Shown: positions 43,109 through 56,641 of the stretch, piece after piece | Layout of the letters: the number at the start of each line of letters is the position of its first letter | Position numbering within the stretch: position 1 is the first letter of the stretch | Assembly (NCBI GenBank): GCA_029204225.1 | Contig: CM055102.1 | Coordinates: 10,055,456 to 10,119,455 of the forward strand | Direction of reading: 5' to 3' | DNA from: Diphasiastrum complanatum | Taxonomy: Eukaryota; Streptophyta; Lycopodiopsida; Lycopodiales; Lycopodiaceae | Length of the DNA stretch: 64,000 nt | Translations under genes and position numbers: made by a program | Notes under the pieces: generated by a model | Database searches by the model: none | What the model was told of the DNA's origin: nothing | The model's input: only the letters and a program-made list of their open reading frames with translations

Positions 43109-44758
43109 ATGGCTACAAGTGGAGGCTTTATGTTGGAGAGCAATGATAGGCTTACATCAATCATCTATTCTACTTGGAAGGTGAGGATGGAGTCCTTATT
43201 GGAGATGAATGAGTTGATGGAGATTGTTGTAGGTGTGGAGGAGAGGCCTCAAGAACCTCAAGATCAAGTGAGGTATGACAAAAGAGCAAAGAAAGCTCTA
43301 CACATGATTAAGATGAATGTTACCAATGAACTTCTCAAGGAGATTGGTAAGTGCACATCATCTTTGGAGGCTTGGGAAGCTTTGAAGAAGCTTTATGAAT
43401 CCAAGTCTACATCCAGAGTGCTTACTCTTAGGAGGCAAATCTTTCAAAGTTTGCAAAAGAAGGAAGAGAGTACTCATGCTTTTGTTTTGAGGGGTAAAGC
43501 ATTCAATGATGAGTTAGCATGTATTGATGAAAACATTAATGAGGTAGAACTTGTTCAAGTTATACTTAATGGCTTGTTGGATGATCATGCTAATCTTGCT
43601 CAAAGTTTTGCTATTCAAAAGACTTTGCCAAGTATTGTGGATTTGCAAGAGATCTTGGTGAATGAAAAGTATAGGCTTCAATCAAGAGGAGATGGATCTA
43701 CATCAACATCTCATTATGAAGAGGAGGCTATGTTCATCAAAGGCAAGCTCAAGGGCAAAGGCAAAGGCAAGTGGTCTAAAGGGCAAGATCAAGGTGAGAC
43801 TTCTTCTTTTCGCAAAAAGAAAGACAAGTCAAAGTTTAAATGCTTTTATTGTAGAATCAAAGGGCATTTTGCAAATGAATGTTTGAAGAAGCAAAGAGAT
43901 GAAGGTAGCAAGCAAATTAGCTTTACTACTAATGATGAGGATCTAGGTGGTGGTGATTCTCTTTTGATGTGTTCTTCAAGTCCAATATTAAGTGAAGGTA
44001 ACAAAGATTCATGGTGGATTGATAGTGGAGCTAGTTCACACATGACTAGTCACAAGGAGTTCTTTACTTCTTTGTTCACTTATGATGGAGCCAAGAAAGC
44101 AATTCACATGGCCAATGGTGGTGAGTGTGTGATTGAAGGTATTGGTTCAATTCTTATTTGTCTCTCTACTAATAGAAAAGCAAGACTTGATGGTCTTCTT
44201 TACATTTCTTCACTTTCAAAGAATTTTCTAAGTGTTGGTCAAATGATAGAGAAAGGATACATGGTAAAGTTTGGTGGTGATGCTTGCTTCATTACAAAGG
44301 AAGAAATCTTGGTTGCTAGGGACAATAGACAAGGTAGACTTTTCAAGCTTGATGCTTTTGTTATGGCTAGGAAAAAGGATGGAATGGAAAAGGAGATTGG
44401 TCTCAACTTTCCAAAGTTACCTTTTAACATCAATAAGATTGGTGGATCTTATGCAAAGTCAACAAGCTTCCTTATGCTAGATCTAGGTCATGATCTAATA
44501 TGCTTCTTGGAGATGTTCATCTTTGTGCTAACTTGGCTAGTCTTGAGGATAATGATGGTGTTTCAATGGTTTTTCATGGCAAGTGCAAGCATGCAAAAGG
44601 TAAGGAAAGAGCTAACTTCATCAATGGAGGTGAAGGTTCTTCCTTGGAAAAGGTTGTTGCTAATGATTTCTTTGATCATATGGAAAAAGATGTTGCTAGG
44701 TGCATTCATGAAGGATATGGTTCTTCTACATTCTTTTGTTATGATTCTTCATTTTTCT
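43109..44758 (+). CDS. gag: Copia-6 Gag-protease with altered 3' part
   Basis: The start is MATSGGFMLESNDRL at 43109, matching Copia-2 Gag; the in-frame ATG at 43040 is in the leader. Gag is intact (MNVTNELLKEIGKC, STSRVLTLRRQIFQSL). Zinc knuckle CFYCRIKGHFANEC lies at about 43840-43881 and protease DSGASSHMTS near 44020. The frame passes LLSVGQ-like FLSVGQMIEKG to GRLFKLDAFVMARKKD (about 44370). Compared with Copia-2, about 45 residues are deleted between FKLDA and MARKK, removing the HHCC finger. Beyond this the last ~130 codons no longer resemble integrase. The Gag-protease part could still make particles. Confidence 0.8.
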
Positions 44759-46180
44759 AGCAAGTGGAGTCACATGTCTTCATAAAGAGAGTAGATCAAG
44801 TGGTTCTATCAAGAGACTTGGTGAGGAAGATAGTCACAAATCAAGTACTTTGAATGATGTCATTGTGAATGATAGTGAGGAAGAATAATTATCATATGAG
44901 TCATTACCTAACTCATTGAGTAGAAGTTCTTGTTTGAAAAATGAGAGTACTTCAATCATCCTTATGTTGAAGGTACTAATCATTTTTTTCATGGCTTCTA
45001 ATGTTTTTGAGGTTTCTACTTCTTATGATGCAATCATTAAGAGGGAGTCTTATGAAGGAAAGAACAATGGATGATTGGTTCTTGGGAAGATCCAAGGCAT
45101 GGATCTCACATCTCTTCATCAACTCAAAAGATCCTATGATTGTGAATTGATCACTCATGATCAAGATGGCAAAAGGTTGGTTGGAGAAGACTACATGGAG
45201 CAAATCAAGAGGCAATTTCTTCAAGGCAAGGGAGATCTCATTGGTGAGGTTATTGAGGTTTGTTATGGACTCAAGAAGGCTGGATTTATTAGGTTTGATA
45301 CTCATCTTCATTTACTCTACTTCATGTTGGATGGAAAGTTTGGAATCTATCTTTTGATTTATGATGGTGACATTGGTGAGATTGTTTTTCACTAACCTTT
45401 ATGGAAGATCGAGATCAAGCATTGATGAGATCTTGCTGGATCTAGATCATATGTTTGAGAGGGAGTATTTCCAGAGGTACAGGTCTAAATATATTCATAT
45501 CTTTGATATCTTTGATAAATAAGAGAAAGGTAAGCAAGTGGAAGCAACTCACTTTGCTTTACTCACATCTTTTGAAGATTCTTCTTGTGTAGATGATGCT
45601 ATGCAAGTAGATGGATGTCTTCATGATTTTACAGCAAGTAATGGATCTAGAAAACAAAGTTTTTTCAATTACTTTGATGGTCGAGAGGAAGATCAAGAGG
45701 TTGGTCTCAAAAGGCTTCAATAACACAAAAGGAAAGGTGGCAATTTGGAGCTAGTCAAGAGCATCAAAGGAAGGTCATTTGGGAAAGATGTTATGGATCT
45801 ATTTTTGCAGCTTATTGAAGACTCAAGTAAGGTCAAAGGAGCAGCAAGGAAGTGTTGTTCAAGTTTACTTTACTTTTTCTATCTCATGTTTGAGCTATTT
45901 CATGTGGATGTGTGCAAATTGTCAAGACATGGACAAACTAGCTACATTGTCTTGCAATATCTTATTGTTGGAGTTGTACTAGCATTCTTGGCTGGTTTTG
46001 CTGATGGAAATGAAGCTATTGGAGGTTCATTATGTCACTCATTCATGGCCAAGTCATCAAGTATTGATGATATATTGTGGCAAGATGGAGATGGAGGCTC
46101 ATTCATGGAGTTTTATGGTGGAGACATATCAAGAAAGGACAAAGTTGGAGGAGACAAGCAAGCAAATGGACATTGTTGAA
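44759..46180 (+). pseudogene. Copia-6 altered pol region
   Basis: No standard integrase, RT or RNase H can be read. Faint echoes remain: ORF 45075-45395 has EDYMEQIKRQFL, VCYGLKKAGF and LIYDGDI, which parallel YMRQPEGF, LYGLKQAPRAW and YVDDI of Copia-1 in order, but with YDGD for YVDD. ORF 45745-46179 has GFADGNEAIGGS, loosely like an RNase H start. These may be strongly altered pol remnants or chance. No 3' LTR is found; the sequence gives way to the Copia-7 repeat region after about 46180. Confidence 0.4.
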
Positions 46181-46287
46181 TTTATTCTCTCTACTCTCCT
46201 CAATCCCATTTTAATCTGCCTCCATTCATGCTACATATTTACTAACATTGTCGCGTAGTCTGCATATTTACACACAAATTCGCACAG

Positions 46288-46805
46288 ACGAAGAAAAGAC
46301 GAACGAATCGTGACACTGTATTTTTACACACGTTATGGTGACAGGTGAAAAGGGGACACTATCTTACAGAATGCCAAAGATGCCCTAAAAGCAAAGGCAC
46401 CTTGTAAATCTAATCCTAAGGCTACTCGTAAGAGTGACGCACTTTTTGCATTGTCATCACCAATGATCACTTCAGCACCGACTGACGTTGCACCCTTTTC
46501 ACGCTCACCCCATGCAGCTACAATAATAGATTGGACAACGACTGCAGCCACCCACAATCTCTTACAGACAACACATCCACTTTGTACTTTCCACATATGC
46601 ACACCTGTAATATAATGTATTTACTGGATACCATTTGTGTATTTAGGTTAATGAGTGAATGAGTTGATGAGTTGATGAATGAGATGAAGTAGATGCCTTG
46701 CGCATTGATTCTTGATTGTCAGCAATAAGGTTCTATTCCTTTACATATTGTATAAGCTTCGTAGGGCACGTGGTTTCGTCTGCTATTGTCTTGTGCGCTA
46801 TCGCA
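46288..46805 (+). repeat. 518-bp repeat, copy 1 (Copia-7 family)
   Basis: It matches 48906-49423 in the same orientation over ~518 bases at about 90% identity by eye, starting ACGAAGAAAAGACGAA. Copy 2 follows directly on truncated Copia-7 integrase. Copy 1 is therefore probably the tail of an earlier element of the same family, or part of a long LTR. Confidence 0.8.
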
Positions 46806-47316
46806 TTATTGACATGTATACATGATATACTTAATCTGATACAGTTCTTTGTTCTGCATTCAAATCTATGTTAATATTGTTATGTTTATCATTCATTCTG
46901 TCTGACCTTTCTAGTTGTTCTTTCTGGTAATAAATGACTAACATTTAATCTTGTCTTTCGTGAATCATTCGTGACTAATTACTAGTCGAGCACCATCTAG
47001 CTCTTCGCGAATCATTCGCAACGAATAGTTTGTCTTACTATTCGCGACAAACCATTCTTCTGGAGCTTCATTCATTTATTAAAGTTTGGCTACGTAATCA
47101 AGAATGACTGTGATTCCCATCACTACCGTTTTGTTTGTTCTGATAGGCGTAGACATGCTTACAGAGAGAGTTGTATAGCTCATTCCGCTGCACATGAACA
47201 TTTTCTATTCAAGTTTGTTTCTCGTTCGTGTTTCGGCGTCTTACCTCTTTGAGCTTATTTTTTGTTTCTAACATATGACACCTTTTCTCAACTCGTTCAT
47301 CTCCCTCTCTCCAACA
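46806..47316 (+). mobile_element. Probable Copia-7 5' LTR (right part)
   Basis: This stretch ends CTCCAACA directly before the primer binding site, as an LTR should. It holds a TTCGCGAATCATTCGC palindromic stretch near 47003 and similar CGCGAC/CGCGAA motifs nearby. The left end is not resolved: the LTR may start here or include the preceding repeat. Confidence 0.55.
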
Positions 47317-47329
47317 TGGTATCAGAGCC
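47317..47329 (+). promoter_or_regulatory. Copia-7 primer binding site
   Basis: TGGTATCAGAGCC, the initiator tRNA-Met type site, 145 bases before the gag start. Confidence 0.9.
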
Positions 47330-47473
47330 TTTTTCATAGCCTGATAAGCTTCCACAGTAGAAGATTCTACTAATCGATAGAGTTACTGTTTTCTTGTTCT
47401 ATATTTTTTAGTATCAGATTTTCATACTTAAGTCATTGATAGTTTCTCCTATCACTCAGACTAGCTCTTCCAC

Positions 47474-48959
47474 ATGGATTTCCAAGGGAAAGCCAGTCCT
47501 ATCATGGACAAGCTTGATGGAGCCAAATACCATTTGTGGAAATTTAAGATGAAAACTATACTAATAACAAAAGAATTGTACGACGTTGTTACAGGTGCAG
47601 AAGAGAAACCCGAAGCGGACGACAGGACAATCGCTAGATGGAAGCTGAAGGATAGAAAGGCTTTCGCACTGATCATCCTCAACATCACGGATACCCAGAT
47701 CAGCCATGTATCCGAGGCTCAGACATCAAAAGAAGTCTGGGACATCTTGAACACACTATACAAAGTGCTAGATATAGCTTCCAAGCTACATCTCAGGAAG
47801 AAATTCTACTCCCTCAAGATGACGAATGGTGATTCACATTAATCAATTCAAAAACCTGCTAAGACAAATGGCCGCTGTCAGATATGTCATAGACGATCAA
47901 GACACAATGATGCAACTACTTACAAGCTTGCCAAGTTCTTACGATAGCTGGGTGATGATCATCACGGCTCATCTAGAATTGACTCTTTCGAGAGTCATTA
48001 CTATGTTGTTGCAGGAAGACACGCAAAGGAACGAAGCCTCGAGTTTCTCAGCTGATTCTCACACCCTGTACACCAACAAGAGCACGACAAAGCAGAAGAA
48101 GAAGAAAGGCCCAAAGCAATCAAAGCCAGACCATAAACCAGCTCAGCACAAGGAACAGTCGAATCCGCAGACAAAGAAGAAGTTGTTCTACAGATACTAC
48201 AAACGAAACAACCACAAAATACAAGACTACCGAATACTTCAAGCAAAGAGCAACAACAAAGGGCAGTTGAATCAAGTGGCAAATATAGCTGCAGAAGCTC
48301 CACAACATATTCAAGAAGCGGATCATGATGCCTTCATGACCAATCATCAAGGAGCATTTGGCGACAGTTCTTGGTTCCTAGATTCCGGAGCCACTCAGCA
48401 CATGACTAGTCTCATTGGCTGTTTCGAGTCCTATACACCTTACAGTACTCAAAAATTCGTTCACCTTGGCGATAATAGCACACAAGCTATTAAAGGTGAA
48501 GGCACTGTAAGATTATGCTTTGCAAATATTCAGTCTCAGCTACTCTCTAAAGTTCTGTATGTACGAAATTTATCTACAAATCTGCCCTCTATAAGCAAAA
48601 TCACAGATCTAGGACATAGAGTACAGTTCGAATGTGATCAGTGTAAAGTAGTTGATAGGACAGGCAAGATCCTAGCACTCGAAAAGAGGCATGGATACTT
48701 GTATAAGTTGAGTCATTTCTTTTTTGCCTCTAGTCAGGCTCTCAGTACTTCTATTCATTCAAATAAAGGTTTACTTTGGCATTATAGACTTGGTCATTTA
48801 AATCATGGTGCTGTACAACAAATGTCTAGACAATCTATTGTTTTTTATCTCGACTATCCTCACGAAAAGGTCGAGTTACCTGTCTGTCAAGACTGTCTAG
48901 TACAAACGAAGAAAAGACGAAAGAATCACAACACTGTGTTTTTACACACGTTATGGTGA
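47474..48959 (+). pseudogene. Copia-7 Gag-protease-integrase start, one frameshift
   Basis: 47474-47842 reads MDFQGKASPIMDKLDGAKY, HLWKFKMKTILITKEL and SKEVWDILNTLYK (Gag). After a shift near 47826-47842 the frame continues: LRQMAAVRYVIDDQD, LTSLPSSYDSWVMII, then the zinc-knuckle position, where the Cys residues are replaced (LFYRYYKRNNHKIQDYRI). Protease LDSGATQHMTS is near 48385, GAG-pre-integrase WHYRLGHLNHGAVQQMS and CQDCLVQTKKRRKN near 48780-48920. The integrase core, RT and RNase H are missing. It differs in lineage from Copia-1, -2, -5, -6 and -8. Confidence 0.83.
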
Positions 48960-49423
48960 CAGGCGAAAAGGGGATACTATCTTACAGAATGCCAAAGGTT
49001 CCCTAAAAGCAAAGGCATCCTATAAATCTAATCCTAAGGCTACTCGTAAGAGTGACACACTTTTTGCATTGTCATCACCAACGATCACTTCAGCACCGAC
49101 TAACATTGCACCCTTTTCAAGCTCACCCCATGCAGCTGCGCTAATAGATTGGACAACGATTGTAGCCACCCACGATCTCTTACAGACATCACATTCACTC
49201 TGTACTTTCCACATCTGCACACCTATAATATAATGTATATATTGGATACCATTTGTGTATTTAGGTTTATCAGTTAATGAGTTGATGAGTTGATGAATGA
49301 GATGAAGTAGATGCCTTGAGCATTGATTCTTGATTGTCAGCATTAAGATTCTATTCCTTCACAAATTGTATAAGCTTTGTAGGGCATGCGGTTTTGTCCG
49401 CTATTGTCTTGTGCTCTACTGCG
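48906..49423 (+). repeat. 518-bp repeat, copy 2
   Basis: Partner of 46288-46805. Both copies keep a minus-strand ORF of similar sequence (AAWGE, VGAEVI, GDDNAKS), which could be chance conservation between young copies. Confidence 0.8.
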
Positions 49424-52400
49424 TGTTTAGATACATATAGACGTGAAACTCAGATAGTTGCATTTGTTAGACAATAAGACATGTCTATTCTCTTTTCCTA
49501 TATTTAACTAATTGTAACCAATAAGATAATTACAAGTGTACTTTTATCTACATGTCTTTATGTAGAACAATGGGCGATGAACACATGGAAAGGCACATTG
49601 CTTAGATAAGGTTTGATTATTTGATCCATTCACGTATACTTGTATCTCCTCAATAATGGCTTGACTCGATTTTGTTAAGGTCTTCAACATAAGTGCCCTT
49701 TGATTAGTCCATATATCCGAAAGTCAATAGAGTATGTGTAGATGACCTTAAATACTTCATATTCAAATGTTCCATTATAAGGATTTTTTTTTTTTCATTT
49801 ATAAGTCTTATACATTCAACATATTCCTTTGATAAGCAAGTTTAAAATGCATTATGATGTTATTCACAAAAAATGACATGTAATATGTTGTTACATATCT
49901 CTCTCCTCGAATGTGGAGTGCCCTCGCAAGCATTTAGATTAAAAAACAATGAACATTCAAATATATGGAACAAACTCCAAATGAAAAAAGATATTTCTTC
50001 AAAGATTTTGAATATTTGAACAAGTTACTTTTCATATGATTCAAATATCATATAAAGGTACATTGTCATTGATCTGGAGGATCCAGTTCATTCTATGTCC
50101 GAGAGGTAAGTTGAACATCCAATTCGATTTGTCAAGCTATCTGCAACTATTTTGCTTCATGATACTACTCGATAACTCGATTATCGTATCTTAACTTAAT
50201 CTCCAGACAAGTTTCATCATAAACTACACGTGAGATTTTTTTTATCAACACACATTTCTTGTCTAGGAATGATATCCTTATGGCTCTAAAATACAATAGC
50301 ACAATAAAATAGACTAAGTAGAGCAAAATATGGCAAATAATCATGGAGATAACGTACAAGAGTAATAAATTCATGAAACTGAGAATTATAGTTTGTAAGT
50401 GATCTACAGAGTGTAGCTTATATTATCTTAGAATTTTATTCCTCTCATTAGTATTTTTTTAATATTTTCAGAGAGTTTATCTATATGTGTCTGTTGTTTC
50501 ATCCTAGCATTGTCTAGATTTCTAGGTAAGACGATCCGATTTTGTAGGTCAGATCCACAACATAAGTCCCCTGTATCTGTTGTGTGGATCGTGGATGACT
50601 ACGCCAAAGCTATCGCAACAATCGTCATGTTCGAACCCTTTAGTAACTAGCTTTGAAATCATTATTATTACAACAATTTTGTACACAAACAATTACAGAG
50701 TGTAAGCGATGTATGTAGAATATCACATTATTGAAACATTCGACAATTCATAGTAAATAATAAGAGACTTATCAGATACAAATAACTTTAGAGAAGCATG
50801 CATACATTTGCCACAGTTGTCTCCTTGGAATCATAACTTAGACAGCCAAACTATTTGAAGAACGTCTACAAACAAGCTTCCGACTGATCTCCAACAAAGG
50901 GTAACCAATCTTGTCATAGTTTCAAGTTCAGATGTTAAGTTTAATAGCTTGAAGTCTTTGAAGACTTGGCCATCTTCAAGGACTTCCACAAACTTGCATT
51001 TAGAACAACTCTGCAGATTTACATTACTTTTTCAACAGTCTGCAGAAATACACTAAGTGTCACACAGTTTGCATTTTTCGCACTTTCCCAAAAACTGCGA
51101 GACTTGCCTTCGACTTCTTCCATTCAATTATTTTGAAGAAGTCACCTTGTTCACAGTTCAAAAATTTAACTATTTTCAACACCTTCGGCTTTTTCGCATT
51201 TTCTCGAAAAATGCCAAGAGAGATAAAATTCCAGAAGGTTATCTATTTTAAGGGTTTCTTTTTGTGTTGTTTTTGTTTCAGGGAAGAAGTTGAAATTCAT
51301 ATTCTTGAAATCTGTAGTTTTAGTTTCTATTCCGGATTATACTTTGAATGTGTCATGCCTTGTTGTTTCCTTCAAGTTTCTCGGTTCATTGTCTGAATTC
51401 TACCTGTTTTTATTATCATTTCAAAACAGTGATCTCTTTTTGTCTCAAGTAAGAAGTTCAAATATAAATTTCAAACGGTGCTTGGATTTCGATCCTCAGG
51501 TGGAGGTAGAATGATACCACTTCCGTACCTCATCCTTGTGTGCATCTCCTCGATCATCATCGGATTTAAGGGCACTTTCGGTGCATTTTTCCAAAAAGTG
51601 CAGGAGAGTTGAGCTGTTAAAGACATCTTCGCTTTTTGAGAGCACCTTCAACTTTTTAAGGGCACCTTAAATTGTTTACAAGCATCTTCGGTTTTTTTGC
51701 AAAATCCCGAAGAGAGAGAAAATGCCGAAAGTCGTCTATTTCAAATGAGGAACGTTCTCAGCCACTTCTCAAAATTTGCGAAGTGAGAGAATTTATGACG
51801 TCCTCATCCGCATCAATGCTCCTGATTTGTTGACCATATACATTATGTACAGTTGTCACAAAAGCCATATACTTCCAAGTACAATGGCTTATCCAATTAG
51901 GTGACAAACATTCAATGTAATTGATACACAGATGAAATCTATAAATAGATTATTCAAGCTTTCATTTGCACCAATTTTCAAGCAATTTGGGTAAGAGATG
52001 CAAAACTTATTGCAATTTTTCCAAAAGCTATCCAAATAGATGATTATAATTCGTCTTTCACTTTGTTTGCATTTTTCAGATTTAATTTGAGTTTTTCTTT
52101 CAATTTTCTTTACATAAGATTTTAAAGCATCATCTTAGCTTTGATCTGATCCATATGTCAAGTCATTTGGATTAGAATCCAAAAATTTATGACAAATCTT
52201 GTTTCCTAGCTCTAGTTTGCTGATTTTCTTCTTTCACAAATTTCAGCCTTGCTCTGTTGTTGATCTAACCTATCAGCTCACCTTCAATCATTGATTGATA
52301 CTATATTATGATAGAGCTTGCTGTTAGCTCTTCAGAGGTACTGAGTTTGTGTGATCTGGATAAATATTAAGGAAGTTATGATCAAATTAGTGGAGATGGG

Positions 52401-52530
52401 TCAACATTGCTAGAATTCTGAAAGCACTTCATTTTCTCAATTTTGAAGTTTTGTTCTCTTGTAAGTTTTTTTCTAGCCTTTCATTTTAAAAGCTCACTAG
52501 ATTTTATTTAGAAATAAATAAAATAAAAAT
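49424..52530. other. 3.1-kb AT-rich region without recognisable gene
   Basis: No ORF with family features. 51.05-51.75 kb holds several short inverted repeats of related sequence (GCATTTTCTCGAAAAATGC near 51199, GCATTTTTCCAAAAAGTGC near 51581), each followed by GAGAG within ~15 bases. 50.5-50.65 kb has a CAAAGCTATCGCAACAATCGTCATGTTCGAACC stretch of copia integrase type (DDYAKAIATIVMFEP-like), too short to call. Confidence 0.45.
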
Positions 52531-52554
52531 TTGGCTCACCAAACTCGCCAGTCA

Positions 52555-52634
52555 AACTCCCACAGCCGGTCAAAACTCACACATCAGTTTGGAAACCCGC
52601 ACAGCCGGGTCAAAACTCGCACATCAATTTGGAA
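52555..52634 (+). repeat. ~39-bp tandem duplication before the RT element
   Basis: CCCACAGCCGGTCAAAACTC and CCGCACAGCCGGGTCAAAAC begin two similar units, each ending CACATCA(G/A)TTTGGAAAC. It marks the truncated 5' side of the RT element. Confidence 0.8.
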
Positions 52635-52659
52635 ACTCCCACATCTCTCCCTCTTTCTA

Positions 52660-54474
52660 AACATTTGGAGCTTCTATTCAAAAAGTTCTCCCTTATACTT
52701 TAGTCATGCTTCTCGTGTTGGTGATGTTACCGTCATTTCTTCTTTTGAAGGAACTCGACAAGGGGATCCTTTGAATGGTCCTCTCTTTGCTTTGGCACAT
52801 TATCGCGCATTGCGTGCTACAGCTTCAGCTTTTCAGTCCTGTCTATTCCCCTCTATTGCGGATGATACTCATATTGTGGGGCCTGCAAGTGAAGTTGTCC
52901 CTACTTTTTTGCATTTCTCAGCTCAACTTTCTTCTATTGGGCTTATAGTGAACAAGGATAAGTGCGTTGCTTGGTGCCCAAAAGGCCTTCCAACAGATAT
53001 CTCCTTACCTAAAGGTTTCATTACTCAGCTTGGTAATAAGACTTTGGGTGTTCCCATTGGTTCTTCTGGATATGTCAACTCATTTATGCGAGAAGCTCCG
53101 GATGGATTTGCTCGACATTCTGATTTGTTGCCAAAGCTTGGAAATTCTCAGATTGCATTCGAAATTCTCATTCAGTGCTTTGCTCAACGTCCTAGCTATC
53201 TTCTACATTGCGTATCTCCTTCACCTGATATAATATCCTTACTTCGGAATTTTGATGATACTTTATTGGGCGTATTTGGTCGTCTTTTGGGGCCAAGAAC
53301 CTTTGACACTTGTGAAGGTCAATTTTCTAAGCGGCAAACTTCTCTTCCTGCTTCCTCTGGTGGTGTTGGCCTTGTATCTACTGCTTGCATTGCACCAGCT
53401 GCTTTTCTCGAAAGTTGGGCTCTTGTTGCCTCTGCACTAGTCTCCAGGTTTCAGCAGGGTAACCAGCCTCTTCTTCTTGATACGGTAGCTCATGTGGAGA
53501 CTGGCAATTTTGCTTTTCAGCAACCTCTATGCACTGCTTGAGATTTACTTCTACCACTTGTACAGTCTTTTGTGCCTCCCTTTGAATCTTTGGTGACAAA
53601 TCAACAACGAGTTTTTCAGAAGCCTATTATGGAGCATCTTTACTCTTATTCCTTCGGTCAACTTATCAAAGATTCACCTTTTGATGCAGTTCGAGCTCCT
53701 CTTCTATCTTGTGTTGGTCAAGGTGCTGGGGCTTGGTTGGTTGCACGTCCAGTTCTTCCACTATTGAGACTCAATAATGACTTGTTTATAACTACCCTTC
53801 GAACCAGATTGGGACTTCCACATCCAATGTTAATTGGTATGTCTAAGTGTTCATGTGGGATGCGTTGTCCATCAGGTGGAGAACGTATTGTTTCACATGA
53901 TTCCATTCGTGATGCCCTGGCTGCTATTGCTCATGATAGTGGCTTTCATGTTGTTCGAGAACAGACACACATTTTACCAGGGCCTTCATCGCAATCTACT
54001 CGACAATGAGTTGACCTTGTTCTCTCGCGTGATGGAATTCGTACTCTGGGAGATGTTGTAATTGCTAATCCCTCTCGTCAGGACTTTCTTCGTCATTCTT
54101 CCACCACGCAAGGGGCCGCTGCATCTCAAGCAGCTCAAGAAAAGGAACAAGATTATAATGATCGTACACTCGGTGAAGATTTCATCCCCTTTGCCTTGGA
54201 AACTTATGGTTGTCTTCACAAGAAATTTAATGATTTTTTGTCTTTATGTGCGGAGCTTATGGTGAAACGCCAAGGACAAAGCATTACCTTACCTTCCATC
54301 ATTATTTCTTTCTACCGCCAGCATATTTCTATAGCATTACAACGTTCACAGACGATTTCAATTCTTCGACGAGCTCAGTTTGCAGGAGCAGCTGCTTCAA
54401 AGCTTCTTGCATTACCTATTACTGGATCTATTTTAGTTAGTGATTTACATCAGCAGTTGGTTTTGAGTAATTAG
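52660..54474 (+). pseudogene. Reverse transcriptase plus nuclease-like protein of a non-LTR-type retroelement
   Basis: One frame of ~605 codons with two in-frame TGA stops (53539-53541 and 54007-54009) and no shift. RT part: FEGTRQGDPLNGPLFALAH (about 52745) and catalytic FPSIADDTHIVGPA (about 52848), followed by IVNKDKCVAWCPKGL. A thumb/linker region follows, then KCSCGMRCPSGGERIVSHDS, GFHVVREQTHILPG, VDLVLSRDGIRTLGDVVI and FIPFALETYGCLHKKFNDF. The spaced Asp, Asp and Glu residues suggest a PD-(D/E)XK-like nuclease fold; this is inference. About 11 residues seem lost in the Cys cluster (CSCG directly followed by MRCPSGGER). The N-terminal part of RT is missing. I recall this family from seedless plants and algae. 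Confidence 0.78.
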
Positions 54475-55970
<1,496 letters not shown>

Positions 55971-55975
55971 ATGAT

Positions 55976-56432
55976 TGTGAAAGTACTGTACTTTAGGACC
56001 ATAAATGGATCTACAAAAGATCCACAAGAGTGATTGGATGCTTGCTTAACAATCTATCAAAAAACTAGACACAAAAAAGTTGATCTAGATTGGCAATTTG
56101 ACAAACAACAAGCATTAACAATCAAAAGCATTGATAAACATTGAAATATAAGCCCACACGTGTGTACTATAGGCTTTAGTATGGCCTTCAACCTGAGAAA
56201 CAAGTAGAAATTGATTTGGTTTCGTTTGGATCACAAAAACTCAATGTACATAGTGAACTAGCTTGAGATTGCCAATGAGCTCCAAAAATTTTCTGTCTTC
56301 TCACTATGGGAGCTTGGAATACATAGCAAAACATGGCCTCACATGTGTGGGACCCACTTGTGTACACAATTTACACTATTCTACATGGTTTTTGATCAAG
56401 CTAGATTTGCCAATTTTTGGCAATTCTTCACA
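55976..56432 (-). mobile_element. Copia-8 3' LTR, internally deleted
   Basis: 457 bases, left-hand LTR. It matches 59602-60298 except for a ~240-base deletion between CATAGCAAA and ACATGGCCTCACATGTG. ATGAT at 55971-55975 is the target duplication (copy at 60299-60303). CACACGTGTG is at 56155-56164. Confidence 0.94.
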
Positions 56433-56641
56433 CTCCTCCTCAAATTTAGCTTGATCTATCTACAACTCTCTTGCTAGATGAATGAATGCTTTTAGAAGTG
56501 TCTAAAAAATCCAGCTACAAACAAGGAACTTTTGAGACTCCAATAGAGAATGATGTCCATGAAGGATCTTTCAACACCTCTTAGAGGATCCCTTACAAGA
56601 TGTTCCATAAATTGTCTATATACATGTAGCACACTTCAAAA

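Noticed and set aside
46333-46602. Minus-strand ORF with a homologue at 49020-49343
   Set aside because: Both lie in the 518-bp repeat; two young copies of any repeat share chance ORFs, and no family is seen.
51057-51514. Three overlapping Phe/Ser/Cys-rich plus ORFs
   Set aside because: T-rich DNA read in three frames; hydrophobic runs without membrane-protein layout.
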